Notes: generated by a model not told the origin, from the sequence alone. DNA of 64,000 nucleotides from Rickettsiaceae bacterium (GCA_023301685.1 JALZUG010000013.1:34279-98278), one strand, 5' to 3'; shown: positions 20,390-29,080, counted from the first letter of the stretch. Numbers and translations are program-made.

Positions 20390-20832
20390 AACGAAGTCAT
20401 TCGTCATCGCGAGCGATAGCGCGGCGATCCAGTGTTTCAAAATATGTTTTTTGGAGTATTAGTTACTGGATTGCCGCGTCGCTCCGCTTCTCGCAATGAC
20501 GAAATGCTAGTTTGTTCCGTGCGAATGACCAAGCCGTCATCGTGAACGTTAGTATGGCGGCCCAGTGTTTCAAAGTATATATTTTTGGAGTATTAGTTAC
20601 TGGATTGCCGCGCCGCTCAGCTTCTCGCAATGACGAAATGCTAGTTTGTTCCGTGCGAATGACCAAGCCGTCATCGTGAACGTTAGTATGGTGGCCCAGT
20701 GTTTCAAAATATATTTTTTGGAGTATTATTACTGGATTGCCGTGTCGCTCCGCTTCTCGCAATGACGAAATGCTAGTTTGTTCCGTGCGAATGACCAAGC
20801 CGTCACCTGTGAACGACAGCGCGGCGATCCAT
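20390..20832. repeat. tandem array of about 133-bp palindromic repeat units
   Basis: The unit phase is marked by TTACTGGATTGCCG at 20463, 20597 and 20729 (periods 134 and 132), with a partial unit before and a decayed end after. Each unit contains two inverted arms: one reading CGTCATCGCGAGCG...GCGATCCA and the other TGGATTGCCG...TTCTCGCAATGACG, joined by AT-rich spacers. Such palindromic intergenic repeats are common in Rickettsiales and some other genomes, where they behave as small non-autonomous elements. The whole 754-base gap between flgE and ileS has no gene besides the terminator and this array. Confidence 0.85.
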
Positions 20833-20858
20833 TATCCATTTATAGTATCTAATAATAT

Positions 20859-23800
20859 CTATATCTTCTTTATAGAAATCTCAAGCATATGATCAAGTAG
20901 TGGAGCTTGAGTACTAAAATCAGCTTTTCCAATAGAAGATATCATGCTTAATGTTTGTGAGCAGATTAATTCTGAATGATCTGCTAAGACATCTTTTAGA
21001 TCTAATCCAGATTTTAGTTCAAGCTCAATTCGGTCAGACACATCAAACTCGGCATCTTTTCGCGCTTGTTGAACTAACCTGATAATATCTCTAGCGATTC
21101 CTTCATTTTCTAATTCCTTAGAAATGCTAAGATCAAGCCATATCATTCCTTGATTACTTGATAATGGTTTTGCACCTTGCTCGGCTCTTGGAACCAGCAC
21201 TAATGAATATTCCTCAGGTAATAGTTTTTCATCGGCAATTGTTAGATCACTTCCATCAAATTTCCATTCTCCTTGCTTAGATAGTTTGATTATATCTTTC
21301 ATTTTTTGCGGAAGACGCTTACCAAGAATAGGGAAGTTAATTGATAGCTTTTTGTCAGCATTATTTACTAAATCATTATCATAAATTATTGATTTTATGT
21401 TAATTTCATCCTTTATAAGATCATCAAATTTTTTGAAATCATCACTTTGCTCTGTAATGATTTTAAGTGTTGATAATGGCTGACGAACTCTGATATTTTC
21501 AGCACTTCTAATAAATAGAGCCGTACTGCAAATATCTTGTACATGATCCATAGTACTAACTAATTTTTTATCAATTTTAATTTCGTCTAATACAGGAAAA
21601 TCTGTTAAATGTACACTTGCATTATTTTTTGTACCATCTGTTAGTCCAAGATATATGTGTTCAGAAATTAAAGGTAGAAGTGAAGATATAGCTCTGCTCA
21701 TTACTTCAAGACAAGTATATAAAGTATTATACGCTGCTACTTTATCTTGGTCTTTTTCCGACTTCCAGAAGCGACTACGGCTTCTTCTGATATACCAATT
21801 ATTTAATATTTCAAAGAAATCTGATATTGCGTTATATGCAGACTGGCTATCAAATGCATCCATATTTGTTTCTATAGATGCTACTGCTAGCTTTAGTTTA
21901 GACAAAATATATTGATCTAATATATTCTCTGATTTGTATGAAATTTTTGCCTTAATTGAATCACTATTTGCATAAAGGCAGAAAAAATTATATGCATTCC
22001 AGATTGGCTTAATAAATAAACGCAAACTATCAAAGACCATCTTGCCTTCTTTGTCGATAAGTAGTTCTTGTCCTCTGACTACTGTTGAAGAAAGCATAGT
22101 TACCCGCAGCGCATCTGAGCCATATTTCTCAAATGTTTCAAGAGGGTCTGCATAGTTATTCAATCGTTTAGATAGTTTTTGCCCAGTTGCATCTAAAATT
22201 ACTCCATGACAAATACAATTTAAGAATGGAGGGCGATCGAATAGGGCTGTAGAAAGCACCATTAATGTATAGAACCATCCGCGAGTTTGTGCTGAATATT
22301 CAACAATGAAATCAGCTGGGAAGTGATTTTCGAACCATTCTTTATTTTCAAACGGGTAGTGTGCTTGACCATATGGCATAGAACCACTCTCAAACCAACA
22401 GTCAAATACATCTGAAACTCTACGCATCATCGATTTACCTGTCGGGTCATCTGGATTTGGGCGCACTAAGTCATCAATATACGGTTTATGTAGATCATCA
22501 ACTTTTACACCAAAATCTTCTTCAAGTTCTGCAATTGACCCATAAACATCTATGCGCGGATATTTCGGATCATCAGACTGCCAAACTGGAATTGGAGTAC
22601 CCCAGAATCTATTACGACTTATCGACCAATCCCTAGCATTTTCTAACCATTTTCCAAATAAGCCATCCTTAACATTGCCCGGTATCCAATTGATTTTTTG
22701 GTTTAGTTCAACCATGCGATCTTTGAAAGCAGTAACTTTTACATACCACGATGGTACGGCTTTATATATGAGTGGAGTATCAGTTCTCCAGCAATGTGGA
22801 TAGTTGTGAATATATTGTTCGGTCTTGATCCAGTTGCCTTTTTCTTTTAATTTAATAATGATTGGATCATTTGCATCAAAAACTTGCAAACCTTCAAAAT
22901 CCGGCACTTCACTAGTGAATTTACCAGCATTATCAACTGGGCACACAATTTCTATTCCTTCTTCCTGGCAAACAATCTGATCATCTTCACCAAAACCAGG
23001 TGCCATATGCACGATACCAGTACCATCTCCTTCAACAACAAAATCAGCTGTAAAAATTTTAAAAGCATTTTGATGATCTTTAAAATAATCGAATAGTGGT
23101 GTATAAGAATGTTTTGCTAGAGTATGACCTTTGATGGTCATGATTTTTGTATCTTCAGTGATATCTAGTTCTTTTGCATATGATTTTAGAGCGAATTTTC
23201 CAACTATATAGCATATACTATCTTTAACTATACATGCATAATCTATATCTGAGCCAACGGCTAGTGCTAGATTTGATGGTAGTGTCCATGGGGTAGTAGT
23301 CCATGCCATGATTCTATATTCGCTACAATTTTCTGGAGCACCAACCGGAGGGCTATCCATTTTAAATGAAACAGTAACAGCTTTGTCGGCTCTTTCTCTG
23401 TATGAATTATCTAATCTTGTTTCAAAGTTTGATAAAGGGGTTTCGCAGGCCCAAGAGTAGGGCATAACTCGCATTGATTCGTAGATAAGACCTTTTTTAT
23501 AGAGTTCTTTAAATGCCCATAGGACAGACTCCATAAAACTCTTATCCATGGTTTTATATGAGTTTTCAAAATCTACCCAGCGAGCTTGTCTCTTTACATA
23601 TTCTTCCCAGTTATGTGAGTATTTCATAACAGAATTGCGGCAATGATCATTAAATTTATCAATGCCATATTCAGTGATTGCTATTCTTCCTGAGAAGCCA
23701 AGTTCTTTTTCAGTACCCATTTCGGCTGGTAATCCATGACAATCCCAGCCAAATCTTCTTTCAACTTTCTTGCCTTTTGTGGTTTGATATCTGGCGTAAG

Positions 23801-24029
23801 CATCTTTAACAAAACCAGTTAGCAAGTGTCCATAGTGAGGTAGGCCATTGGCAAATGGAGGTCCATCATAAAAAATGAACTCATTATTTTTTGAGTCTTT
23901 AGTTGCAGCTCTTGTCTCTATAGATTTCTGAAAAATCTGATTCTCTTCCCAGTATTTTAGAATTTCATTTTCAATTTCTGGAAATTCAACATTGGATTTC
24001 ACTTCAGGGTAATGTTTTTGATCTGTCAT
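20859..24029 (-). CDS. ileS: isoleucyl-tRNA synthetase, eukaryote-like type
   Basis: 1056 residues. It charges tRNA-Ile with isoleucine and edits valine. HIGH appears as HYGH in PPFANGLPHYGHLLTG (65-68), and KMSKS as KLSKR in GQKLSKRLNN. The length and these variants match the IleS2/eukaryotic cytosolic-type group rather than the shorter usual bacterial type. Established knowledge: Rickettsiales carry this transferred type, often linked with mupirocin insensitivity. The CP1 editing domain lies between the two motifs, and a C-terminal anticodon-binding region follows without an obvious zinc finger. Confidence 0.94.
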   Translation of the reverse strand: MTDQKHYPEVKSNVEFPEIENEILKYWEENQIFQKSIETRAATKDSKNNEFIFYDGPPFANGLPHYGHLLTGFVKDAYARYQTTKGKKVERRFGWDCHGLPAEMGTEKELGFSGRIAITEYGIDKFNDHCRNSVMKYSHNWEEYVKRQARWVDFENSYKTMDKSFMESVLWAFKELYKKGLIYESMRVMPYSWACETPLSNFETRLDNSYRERADKAVTVSFKMDSPPVGAPENCSEYRIMAWTTTPWTLPSNLALAVGSDIDYACIVKDSICYIVGKFALKSYAKELDITEDTKIMTIKGHTLAKHSYTPLFDYFKDHQNAFKIFTADFVVEGDGTGIVHMAPGFGEDDQIVCQEEGIEIVCPVDNAGKFTSEVPDFEGLQVFDANDPIIIKLKEKGNWIKTEQYIHNYPHCWRTDTPLIYKAVPSWYVKVTAFKDRMVELNQKINWIPGNVKDGLFGKWLENARDWSISRNRFWGTPIPVWQSDDPKYPRIDVYGSIAELEEDFGVKVDDLHKPYIDDLVRPNPDDPTGKSMMRRVSDVFDCWFESGSMPYGQAHYPFENKEWFENHFPADFIVEYSAQTRGWFYTLMVLSTALFDRPPFLNCICHGVILDATGQKLSKRLNNYADPLETFEKYGSDALRVTMLSSTVVRGQELLIDKEGKMVFDSLRLFIKPIWNAYNFFCLYANSDSIKAKISYKSENILDQYILSKLKLAVASIETNMDAFDSQSAYNAISDFFEILNNWYIRRSRSRFWKSEKDQDKVAAYNTLYTCLEVMSRAISSLLPLISEHIYLGLTDGTKNNASVHLTDFPVLDEIKIDKKLVSTMDHVQDICSTALFIRSAENIRVRQPLSTLKIITEQSDDFKKFDDLIKDEINIKSIIYDNDLVNNADKKLSINFPILGKRLPQKMKDIIKLSKQGEWKFDGSDLTIADEKLLPEEYSLVLVPRAEQGAKPLSSNQGMIWLDLSISKELENEGIARDIIRLVQQARKDAEFDVSDRIELELKSGLDLKDVLADHSELICSQTLSMISSIGKADFSTQAPLLDHMLEISIKKI

Positions 24030-24079
24030 GGTTTGTTTTTAAAGTTTATATAAATCTATATTTAGTACTGCCGGCAAAA

Positions 24080-24697
24080 TTATGAGAAAAGTCTCAATAT
24101 TGGTATATCTTCCATTTTGGGCAAATTCACACGGTTCTTAAAACTAGCAATATTGATAATATTATCAAGTGCATTTTTAATGAATTCCTTAGTTTTTTCA
24201 TGATCCTTGGAATTATCTGCAACATAAAATGTTTTTGCAGATAAATATACTGGCAGTAATAAGCCTCTTTTTGTATAGTAATTAAAGTCAGTTGATTTAT
24301 CTCCAGCATATTTCCATATAAGATCACAGGTCTGGCAAGCACTCTCATTACCAGCTATGATATTTGTTGGAACCAGAAAAAAACTACTATTTTTCAATGT
24401 AACATTCTTGGGAACAAGATTTATAATTCTTGTTTCTAAAGCTAAAGCAATTTGTTCTCTGATTTTTTTAGGTTTCTCGATTTTTTCAAGAGCAGCAAGC
24501 ATTTCAGTATCTAACCAGTTTTCAAACTCCTGAATCAACTGAGTTTGTCCATTTGGAAATAAAAGTTTATGATAGTTAGTCTCTAGGTTACTTTGCTTTT
24601 CAGCTTCGTTTATTAGTTCAATAGACCAATGCATCGAATTAAGTAGCTTACAGAGTTTTTTAAACAAAGTGATTTTTTTAGTCTCCTGATTATTCAT
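24080..24697 (-). CDS. COQ9-family ubiquinone biosynthesis protein
   Basis: 205 residues. The C-terminal half matches the COQ9 domain: DLIWKYAGDKSTDFNYYTKR followed by LLLPVYLSAKTFYVADNS (family pattern W...aGD.STD.n.YtkR..L..vY). In mitochondria COQ9 binds lipid and helps COQ7 in quinone hydroxylation. Alphaproteobacterial homologues probably do the same at the inner membrane. The N-terminal half is more divergent and lacks an obvious HTH. It sits 50 bases upstream of ileS on the same strand. A second quinone gene (ubiH-type) lies at 56.0 kb. Confidence 0.8.
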   Translation of the reverse strand: MNNQETKKITLFKKLCKLLNSMHWSIELINEAEKQSNLETNYHKLLFPNGQTQLIQEFENWLDTEMLAALEKIEKPKKIREQIALALETRIINLVPKNVTLKNSSFFLVPTNIIAGNESACQTCDLIWKYAGDKSTDFNYYTKRGLLLPVYLSAKTFYVADNSKDHEKTKEFIKNALDNIINIASFKNRVNLPKMEDIPILRLFS

Positions 24698-24716
24698 AGA
24701 GTTTCAACCTTTTTTC

Positions 24717-24745
24717 TTGACTTACATGACAACTATATAGATAAT
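24717..24745 (+). promoter_or_regulatory. housekeeping-type promoter of rpsU
   Basis: A -35 TTGACT (24717-24722), a 17-base spacer and a -10 GATAAT (24740-24745) lie 45 bases before the rpsU start codon. Confidence 0.75.
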
Positions 24746-24789
24746 AAACGCTTAATTCAACTAAATGCCTTTTAAGGAGGTAATGTCTA

Positions 24790-24993
24790 GTGGCAGTACA
24801 TATCAGTGTTCATGGTGGAAACGGTGAAAAAGCAATCAGAGATCTTAAGAGAAAGATGCAAAGAGAGCTAGTATTCCGTCAAATGAAGATGTCTCGTTTT
24901 TATGAACCACCTTCAGCAAAAAGAGTGCGTGAAAAGCAAGAAGCTGAAAGAAGAATCAGAAAAAACAATCGTAGAAGAAGACTAGAAGGCTAG
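24790..24993 (+). CDS. rpsU: 30S ribosomal protein S21
   Basis: 67 residues and very basic. The pattern VHGGNGEKAIRDLKRKMQRE...PSAKRVREKQEAERR is that of bS21. The start is GTG 24790, nine bases after a full AGGAGG site; the nearby ATG at 24783 opens a different frame that stops quickly, so GTG is required. It has its own promoter and terminator, hence monocistronic. Confidence 0.96.
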   Translation: MAVHISVHGGNGEKAIRDLKRKMQRELVFRQMKMSRFYEPPSAKRVREKQEAERRIRKNNRRRRLEG

Positions 24994-25020
24994 TTTTTTT
25001 CGTGCTACATTTTAGATAAT

Positions 25021-25055
25021 AAAAGGATTCAGGAATTATTTCTGGGTCCTTTTTG
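25021..25055 (+). terminator. intrinsic terminator of rpsU
   Basis: Stem AAAGGATTCAG / CTGGGTCCTTT (two G-T pairs) around a 9-base loop, followed by a T-rich tract, 30 bases after the rpsU stop. Confidence 0.8.
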
Positions 25056-25144
25056 TTGTCTGTATTCTTGAATAGAGGGATATAATTTGCTTTAGGTTGA
25101 TTTCAAAAGCTAATTTTTATAAGTATATTTTTTATGCATTTCTG

Positions 25145-25173
25145 TTGACTTTTTCTTTGGCTTTGCATATTTC
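25145..25173 (+). promoter_or_regulatory. candidate promoter of the small paralogue genes
   Basis: TTGACT (25145-25150), a 17-base spacer and TATTTC (25168-25173) lie 43 bases before the next start codon. The -35 is the same TTGACT seen at other promoters in the window; the -10 is only moderate. Confidence 0.5.
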
Positions 25174-25216
25174 TTGTAATCTAAATTTTGAATATTAAAA
25201 TAATTAGAAAATTGTT

Positions 25217-25552
25217 ATGAGTAAGAAGATAAATGAAAAAAGTGCTGAGCCATTGCAGGAAGTAGAAAATTTGAATTCTGTCTTAGATTTAAATTCACCT
25301 TGGGGACGTTTTTTAAGAAGCAATATAGGAGTTGGTTATAATAATGGTAAGGAGAGTGAGCCTAATATCATTAGACTTAATAATGTAGAATCAATGAATT
25401 TGTGCGAAGAAAATGCTCTTATACTTAGACCGGGTACGATTCTTGAAATAACTTCATTCGATACAACGATGCATATACATGAGCTTACAATTATTGGATC
25501 TAGTCAGCAGTTGATTGATTTTATAGGAGATGCAGAAAGCATAGATGATTAA
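25217..25552 (+). CDS. small protein of unknown function, paralogue A
   Basis: 111 residues, not recognised. It begins with a charged, probably disordered stretch (1-30) and ends in a compact-looking beta-rich part with LILRPGTILEITSF and IHELTIIGSSQQLIDF. The next gene has the matching pattern IVLHPGSFLEVSG...IYELTTIGSVEELEVF, so the two are tandem paralogues. No signal peptide or membrane segment. It has a promoter candidate upstream and the pair shares one terminator. Confidence 0.65.
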   Translation: MSKKINEKSAEPLQEVENLNSVLDLNSPWGRFLRSNIGVGYNNGKESEPNIIRLNNVESMNLCEENALILRPGTILEITSFDTTMHIHELTIIGSSQQLIDFIGDAESIDD

Positions 25553-25657
25553 TTGTAAGAAGGTCTAATATTTATTCTAAGCCTTATTTGTTTTTGTAAA
25601 AGAAGAGAATATAGGTCTATAATTTAGTATTGGTATGGTTAATAACTAAAAGTAATT

Positions 25658-25996
25658 ATGAGTAAAGAGCAACATAAGAAAAGTAATATGCCTAAGGTGA
25701 TATCTGCAGCACATTCTAATGATGACTATCCATCATTAGATATAGGCGGTGACAATGGAAAGCAAATAGGGTATGTCAGGCTTGGAGGTACAAATGGAAA
25801 AATTTTTTACATTCCATCTATAGAAGTTACAGAAGGTAACAGGGTGGTTATTCCAGATCTTGATGTAGAATTTAGTAATGCTAAGATTGTGCTGCATCCC
25901 GGGTCTTTCCTTGAAGTTTCCGGAGTATGTAATGATATTTATGAATTAACTACTATTGGCTCTGTTGAAGAGCTAGAAGTTTTTTCGGGTGGTTGA
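25658..25996 (+). CDS. small protein of unknown function, paralogue B
   Basis: 112 residues, not recognised. The N-terminal 25 residues are charged. Then come IGYVRLGGTNGKIFYIPSIE and the C-terminal block shared with the preceding gene (LHPGSFLEV, YELTTIGSVEEL). The alternating hydrophobic pattern suggests a small beta sandwich or roll. The spacing to paralogue A is 105 bases. Probably cotranscribed and ended by the bidirectional terminator downstream. Nothing in the context reveals a job. Confidence 0.65.
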   Translation: MSKEQHKKSNMPKVISAAHSNDDYPSLDIGGDNGKQIGYVRLGGTNGKIFYIPSIEVTEGNRVVIPDLDVEFSNAKIVLHPGSFLEVSGVCNDIYELTTIGSVEELEVFSGG

Positions 25997-26031
25997 TAAG
26001 AATAAATATAATAATAGCTGATAAAGATATA

Positions 26032-26076
26032 CAAGCCTCTCATATATGTTTTTACATAATGAGAGGCTTGTTCTTT
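26032..26076. terminator. bidirectional intrinsic terminator
   Basis: A long hairpin (arms CAAGCCTCTCAT and ATGAGAGGCTTG, extended inward by TATGT/ACATA with a TTTT loop) lies between convergent genes. It is followed by TTCTTTTTTA on the plus strand. On the minus strand only scattered T residues follow, so it works best for the plus-strand pair. Confidence 0.85.
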
Positions 26077-26077
26077 T

Positions 26078-27001
26078 TTATTTTTTCTTTACGGTTTGTA
26101 GTTTGTCATAAATTGTCATTGCCTGAGCTATGAAGCTGCTCGGGGAAGAGATATTTGCCGGTAGGATTAGAGTATTGTTTTTCTGAGCTAATTTACCAAA
26201 TGCTTCAACATATTGTTCAGCAACACGTAGGGATACTGCGTCAGGTCCGCCTTCATTTTTAATGGATTCTGCAACTATATCTATCCCTTTTGCTGTAGCA
26301 TCTGCGACAAATAAAATCGCTTCGGCTTCACCTTTTGCGCGGTTAACTTGGTCAGTATACGCTGCTTCGGAATTTAAGACTACTTGCGCCTTTTCACCCT
26401 CTGAAACATTAATTTGAGCCTGCCTATGACCTTCAGACTCAAGAATCCGTGCTCTTTTTTGTCTTTCAGCTGCTACCTGAAGCTCCATTGCTTCAAGAAT
26501 TGATGCAGGCGGTTGGATATCTTTTATTTCATACCTCATGCACTGAATGCCCCAGTTGACAGCTGCATGATTAATTGAAGCTACGATTGCTATATTTAGT
26601 GCATCTCTTTCTTCAAATGTTTTATCTAATTTTAGCTTACCAATTTCAGAACGCATAGTTGTTTGAGCTAGCTGAGATATTGCATAATATGGATTATCAA
26701 CACCGTAAGAAGCAGCTGTTGCATCCACTATTTTAACATATAAGACGCCATCAATTTGCAGCGTTACATTATCATTTGAAATTGCAGTCTGAGCATGAAC
26801 ATCCATAGCTTGTTCCTTGAGGGTATGTTTGTATGCAACGCGCTCAATGATTGGTATTAGTATATTAAGACCAGGTTGTAGAATTCGATCAAATTTTCCT
26901 AGTCTTTCAAGTACCCAAGCTTGTTGCTGAGGTACAATTTTGATCATAAATAATAAAGCTATTATAGCTAGAGCGCTTAAAATAAAGAGTAATGCTTCCA
27001 T
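26078..27001 (-). CDS. SPFH/stomatin-family membrane protein (QmcA-like)
   Basis: 307 residues. One N-terminal transmembrane segment (about 4-24) is followed by the SPFH/band 7 domain starting IVPQQQAWVLERLGKFDRILQPGLN, with the typical ISNDNVTLQIDGVLYVKI. A C-terminal coiled coil rich in Ala/Glu follows (RQAQINVSEGEKAQVVLNSE). The family scaffolds membrane microdomains and regulates FtsH-type proteases. The partner NfeD gene often found next to it is absent here. Confidence 0.9.
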   Translation of the reverse strand: MEALLFILSALAIIALLFMIKIVPQQQAWVLERLGKFDRILQPGLNILIPIIERVAYKHTLKEQAMDVHAQTAISNDNVTLQIDGVLYVKIVDATAASYGVDNPYYAISQLAQTTMRSEIGKLKLDKTFEERDALNIAIVASINHAAVNWGIQCMRYEIKDIQPPASILEAMELQVAAERQKRARILESEGHRQAQINVSEGEKAQVVLNSEAAYTDQVNRAKGEAEAILFVADATAKGIDIVAESIKNEGGPDAVSLRVAEQYVEAFGKLAQKNNTLILPANISSPSSFIAQAMTIYDKLQTVKKK

Positions 27002-27124
27002 ATTTCACCTTTTAGTTGTTTATATAAATACAAATCTTACCACGAACTGCAAACAAAGGGAATAACAGGGGTTTGAATTACTCAATAAATTATACAAACA
27101 ATCTATATGTTACTGAAATATCAC

Positions 27125-27153
27125 TTGACTATCACAAAAAATACCAATATTTT
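27125..27153 (+). promoter_or_regulatory. promoter of the mraZ cluster
   Basis: TTGACT (27125-27130), a 17-base spacer and TATTTT (27148-27153) lie about 105 bases ahead of mraZ. The operator boxes begin inside the spacer, so bound MraZ would block this promoter. Confidence 0.65.
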
Positions 27154-27196
27154 CCATATAAGACCATAAAATCCCATGTTAACCCAACATTTACCA
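27144..27196. promoter_or_regulatory. MraZ operator: six boxes at exact 10-bp spacing
   Basis: CCA occurs at 27144, 27154, 27164, 27174, 27184 and 27194, that is, TGG on the minus strand in perfect 10-base register. The central two are extended to CCCA (TGGG). Established knowledge: MraZ binds direct repeats of TGGGN separated by 5-base spacers, giving the same 10-bp period, upstream of its own operon. Most described sites have three or four boxes; this has six. Confidence 0.8.
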
Positions 27197-27258
27197 AATT
27201 TTGTGTTAATCTAGTAGTCAAGTGGTTATGCATATAAGTTTGTGAAACATATATTGAA

Positions 27259-27729
27259 ATGAATATTTTTCTTTCGAAGTATATAAATAAGATAGATAAA
27301 AAGGGGAGAGTTTCGATTCCTGCTGGATATCGAGGTGCTCTTGCAAAGGAAAATTTCAACGGAATCATAGTTTATCCTTCATTTAAAAATAATTGCATCG
27401 AGTGCTGTAGCATGTCGCGCTTGGAAGAGCTTAGTAAGATTATTCAAAACTTAGATCCATATTCAGATGAAAGAGATGCTTTTGAAACTATCGTACTTGG
27501 TGAGGCGGTACAATTGCAGTTCGACAATGAGGGTAGAGTGATTCTTCCAAGCTATCTTATGGATCAAGTGGGAATCTCGTCACAAGGTTGTTTTGTTGGT
27601 AAAGGGTTAGTTTTTGAGATCTGGAACCCAGATAATTTTGAAGATTATCGCAAAGGAGCTAAAGAAATAGCGCAAGGGAATAGATCGATCTTAAAAAATA
27701 ATCAAAATTCAAATAAAGATATAAGTTAA
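27259..27729 (+). CDS. mraZ: transcriptional regulator MraZ
   Basis: 156 residues. Two AbrB-like MraZ domains: the first starts [17 protein letters not shown], the second [17 protein letters not shown], each with the DxxGRxxxP motif. MraZ forms a ring-shaped oligomer that represses its own division/wall cluster. The start ATG has no strong ribosome site. It is first in mraZ-rsmH-ftsL-ftsI-murE-murF-mraY, and its predicted operator lies just upstream. Confidence 0.93.
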   Translation: MNIFLSKYINKIDKKGRVSIPAGYRGALAKENFNGIIVYPSFKNNCIECCSMSRLEELSKIIQNLDPYSDERDAFETIVLGEAVQLQFDNEGRVILPSYLMDQVGISSQGCFVGKGLVFEIWNPDNFEDYRKGAKEIAQGNRSILKNNQNSNKDIS

Positions 27730-27735
27730 GTACAT

Positions 27736-28701
27736 ATGTTAGAAAAAAATAAAGCACATATAGCATCTTCAGCACCGCATTGTTCGGTACTGCTTGATGA
27801 AGTGCTTGAGCATATCTCCTTAAAAGATAATGGAAAATATTTGGATTGTACTTTTGGAGCAGGGGGATATACCAAAGCACTATTACAAAAAGTAGATTGT
27901 TTTGTAACTGGGCTTGATCAAGACCCGACAGTTAAAAAATTTGCAAATGCAGTAAAGGATGAGTTTGGTGAGAAGTTTGATTTCATGCAAACTAATTTTG
28001 CCGATGCAAAAAATAAACTAAGTGGCAAGAAGTTTGATGGAATAGTACTTGATCTTGGGATTTCATCAATGCAAGTTGACTCAGCTGAGAGAGGTTTTTC
28101 TTTTATGCATGACGGGCCGCTTGATATGCGCATGGGAAATGATGGGATCAGTGCAAAAGAATTTATTGCATCAGCGTCTGAAGAGGATATTGCCAATGTT
28201 ATATATAAGTATGGTGAAGAAGTCCAATCAAGGCAAATTGCAAGTAATATAGTGAAAATGCGTGCAGTAGAGCCAATTGAAACAACTCTGCAATTAGCAG
28301 ATATTGTCAGAAACGCTATGCATTATAGGAAAGGTAAGATAGACCCAGCAACAAAAACCTTTCAAGCTATAAGAATTTATATAAATAAAGAGTTGGAATC
28401 AATTGAGCAGATACTCTCAGATTCAGAAGAGTTATTAAAACCAGGTGGTAGAATATTAGTCGTATCATTCCATTCGCTAGAAGATAGTATTGTGAAAAAC
28501 TTTTTTAAAGAGAAATCGATGAAAAAAGTTGCGCGCTCTAAATATTCAAAAAAACCAGTTGAAATTGAAGAAGGTAAGTGGCTTAAGGTAATTACAAAAA
28601 AACCAGTAGTTCCTTCTAGAGAAGAAGTTATATCAAATCCGCGCTCAAGGTCAGCTAGACTTCGAGTGGCTGAAAAAATTGGAGGCGAAAATGTTGCTTA
28701 G
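27736..28701 (+). CDS. rsmH: 16S rRNA (cytosine1402-N4)-methyltransferase
   Basis: 321 residues (MraW). The SAM-binding motif is LDCTFGAGGYTKALL (about 36-50). Further conserved blocks are GIVLDLGISSMQVD, ERGFSFMHDGPLDMRM and the C-terminal VSFHSLEDSIVKNFF and NPRSRSARLRVAE. It methylates C1402 of 16S rRNA, tuning the P site. It starts six bases after mraZ stops. Its last 11 bases overlap the ftsL start. Confidence 0.96.
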   Translation: MLEKNKAHIASSAPHCSVLLDEVLEHISLKDNGKYLDCTFGAGGYTKALLQKVDCFVTGLDQDPTVKKFANAVKDEFGEKFDFMQTNFADAKNKLSGKKFDGIVLDLGISSMQVDSAERGFSFMHDGPLDMRMGNDGISAKEFIASASEEDIANVIYKYGEEVQSRQIASNIVKMRAVEPIETTLQLADIVRNAMHYRKGKIDPATKTFQAIRIYINKELESIEQILSDSEELLKPGGRILVVSFHSLEDSIVKNFFKEKSMKKVARSKYSKKPVEIEEGKWLKVITKKPVVPSREEVISNPRSRSARLRVAEKIGGENVA

Positions 28702-29080
28702 TAGAACACCAATATTTATCGTAATTATTGTATGTTTGGGAACAGTTTACACATTATTTAATATTAAAAATAATGTTATGTCTATTAGGGCGGAACTTTC
28801 TGAAGTAAAAAAGCAAATGCGTTATGAAGCGGATACTATTCATGTTTTAAAAGCTGAGCTGGCATATTTAACATCTCCAACCAGATTAAAAAGACTGAAT
28901 AACGAGTACTTAAAGCTAGAAGATACAAAAGTTGCTCAGATGGTTAGTGATCCGAGAAAGGAAAAAGTGATTTTTAAGTCTCATAGATTTGCTGGTTCAA
29001 AAACTTCCAGAGGCAATACTAATTGGCGCTATAAGAAAGGACCATCAAAATATCTGACACTTGCTTCTGGAAAGAAGTAA
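28691..29080 (+). CDS. ftsL: cell division protein FtsL
   Basis: 129 residues from ATG 28691; an in-frame TTG at 28679 is part of the ribosome site TTGGAGG. There is one transmembrane segment (about 6-24), followed by a leucine/valine-heptad coiled coil (about 28-75) containing LKAELAYLTSPTRLKRLNNEYL, the typical FtsL pattern. The protein pairs with FtsB/FtsQ in the septal complex that activates FtsWI. The basic C-terminal tail of about 40 residues is not conserved. It overlaps rsmH by 11 bases. Confidence 0.85.
   Translation: MLLSRTPIFIVIIVCLGTVYTLFNIKNNVMSIRAELSEVKKQMRYEADTIHVLKAELAYLTSPTRLKRLNNEYLKLEDTKVAQMVSDPRKEKVIFKSHRFAGSKTSRGNTNWRYKKGPSKYLTLASGKK

Larger units (their letters stand above)
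27123..27224. repeat. 10-bp perfect inverted repeat bracketing the mraZ operator
   Basis: CACTTGACTA (27123-27132) and TAGTCAAGTG (27215-27224) are exact reverse complements. They enclose the promoter -10 and the six-box operator array. The left arm includes the -35 hexamer. Confidence 0.7.

Noticed and set aside
20463..20798. A 111-residue open frame on the minus strand (with MVIRTEQTSISSLREAE repeated).
   Set aside because: It is the translation of the 133-bp tandem repeat; the protein repeat follows from the DNA repeat and there is no ribosome site.
20390..20832. CRISPR-like array.
   Set aside because: Units are about 133 bases, contain the whole sequence without unique spacers, and no cas gene is near.
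22552..23096. Plus-strand open frames within ileS.
   Set aside because: They are antisense to conserved IleS sequence and show no protein-like features or ribosome sites.
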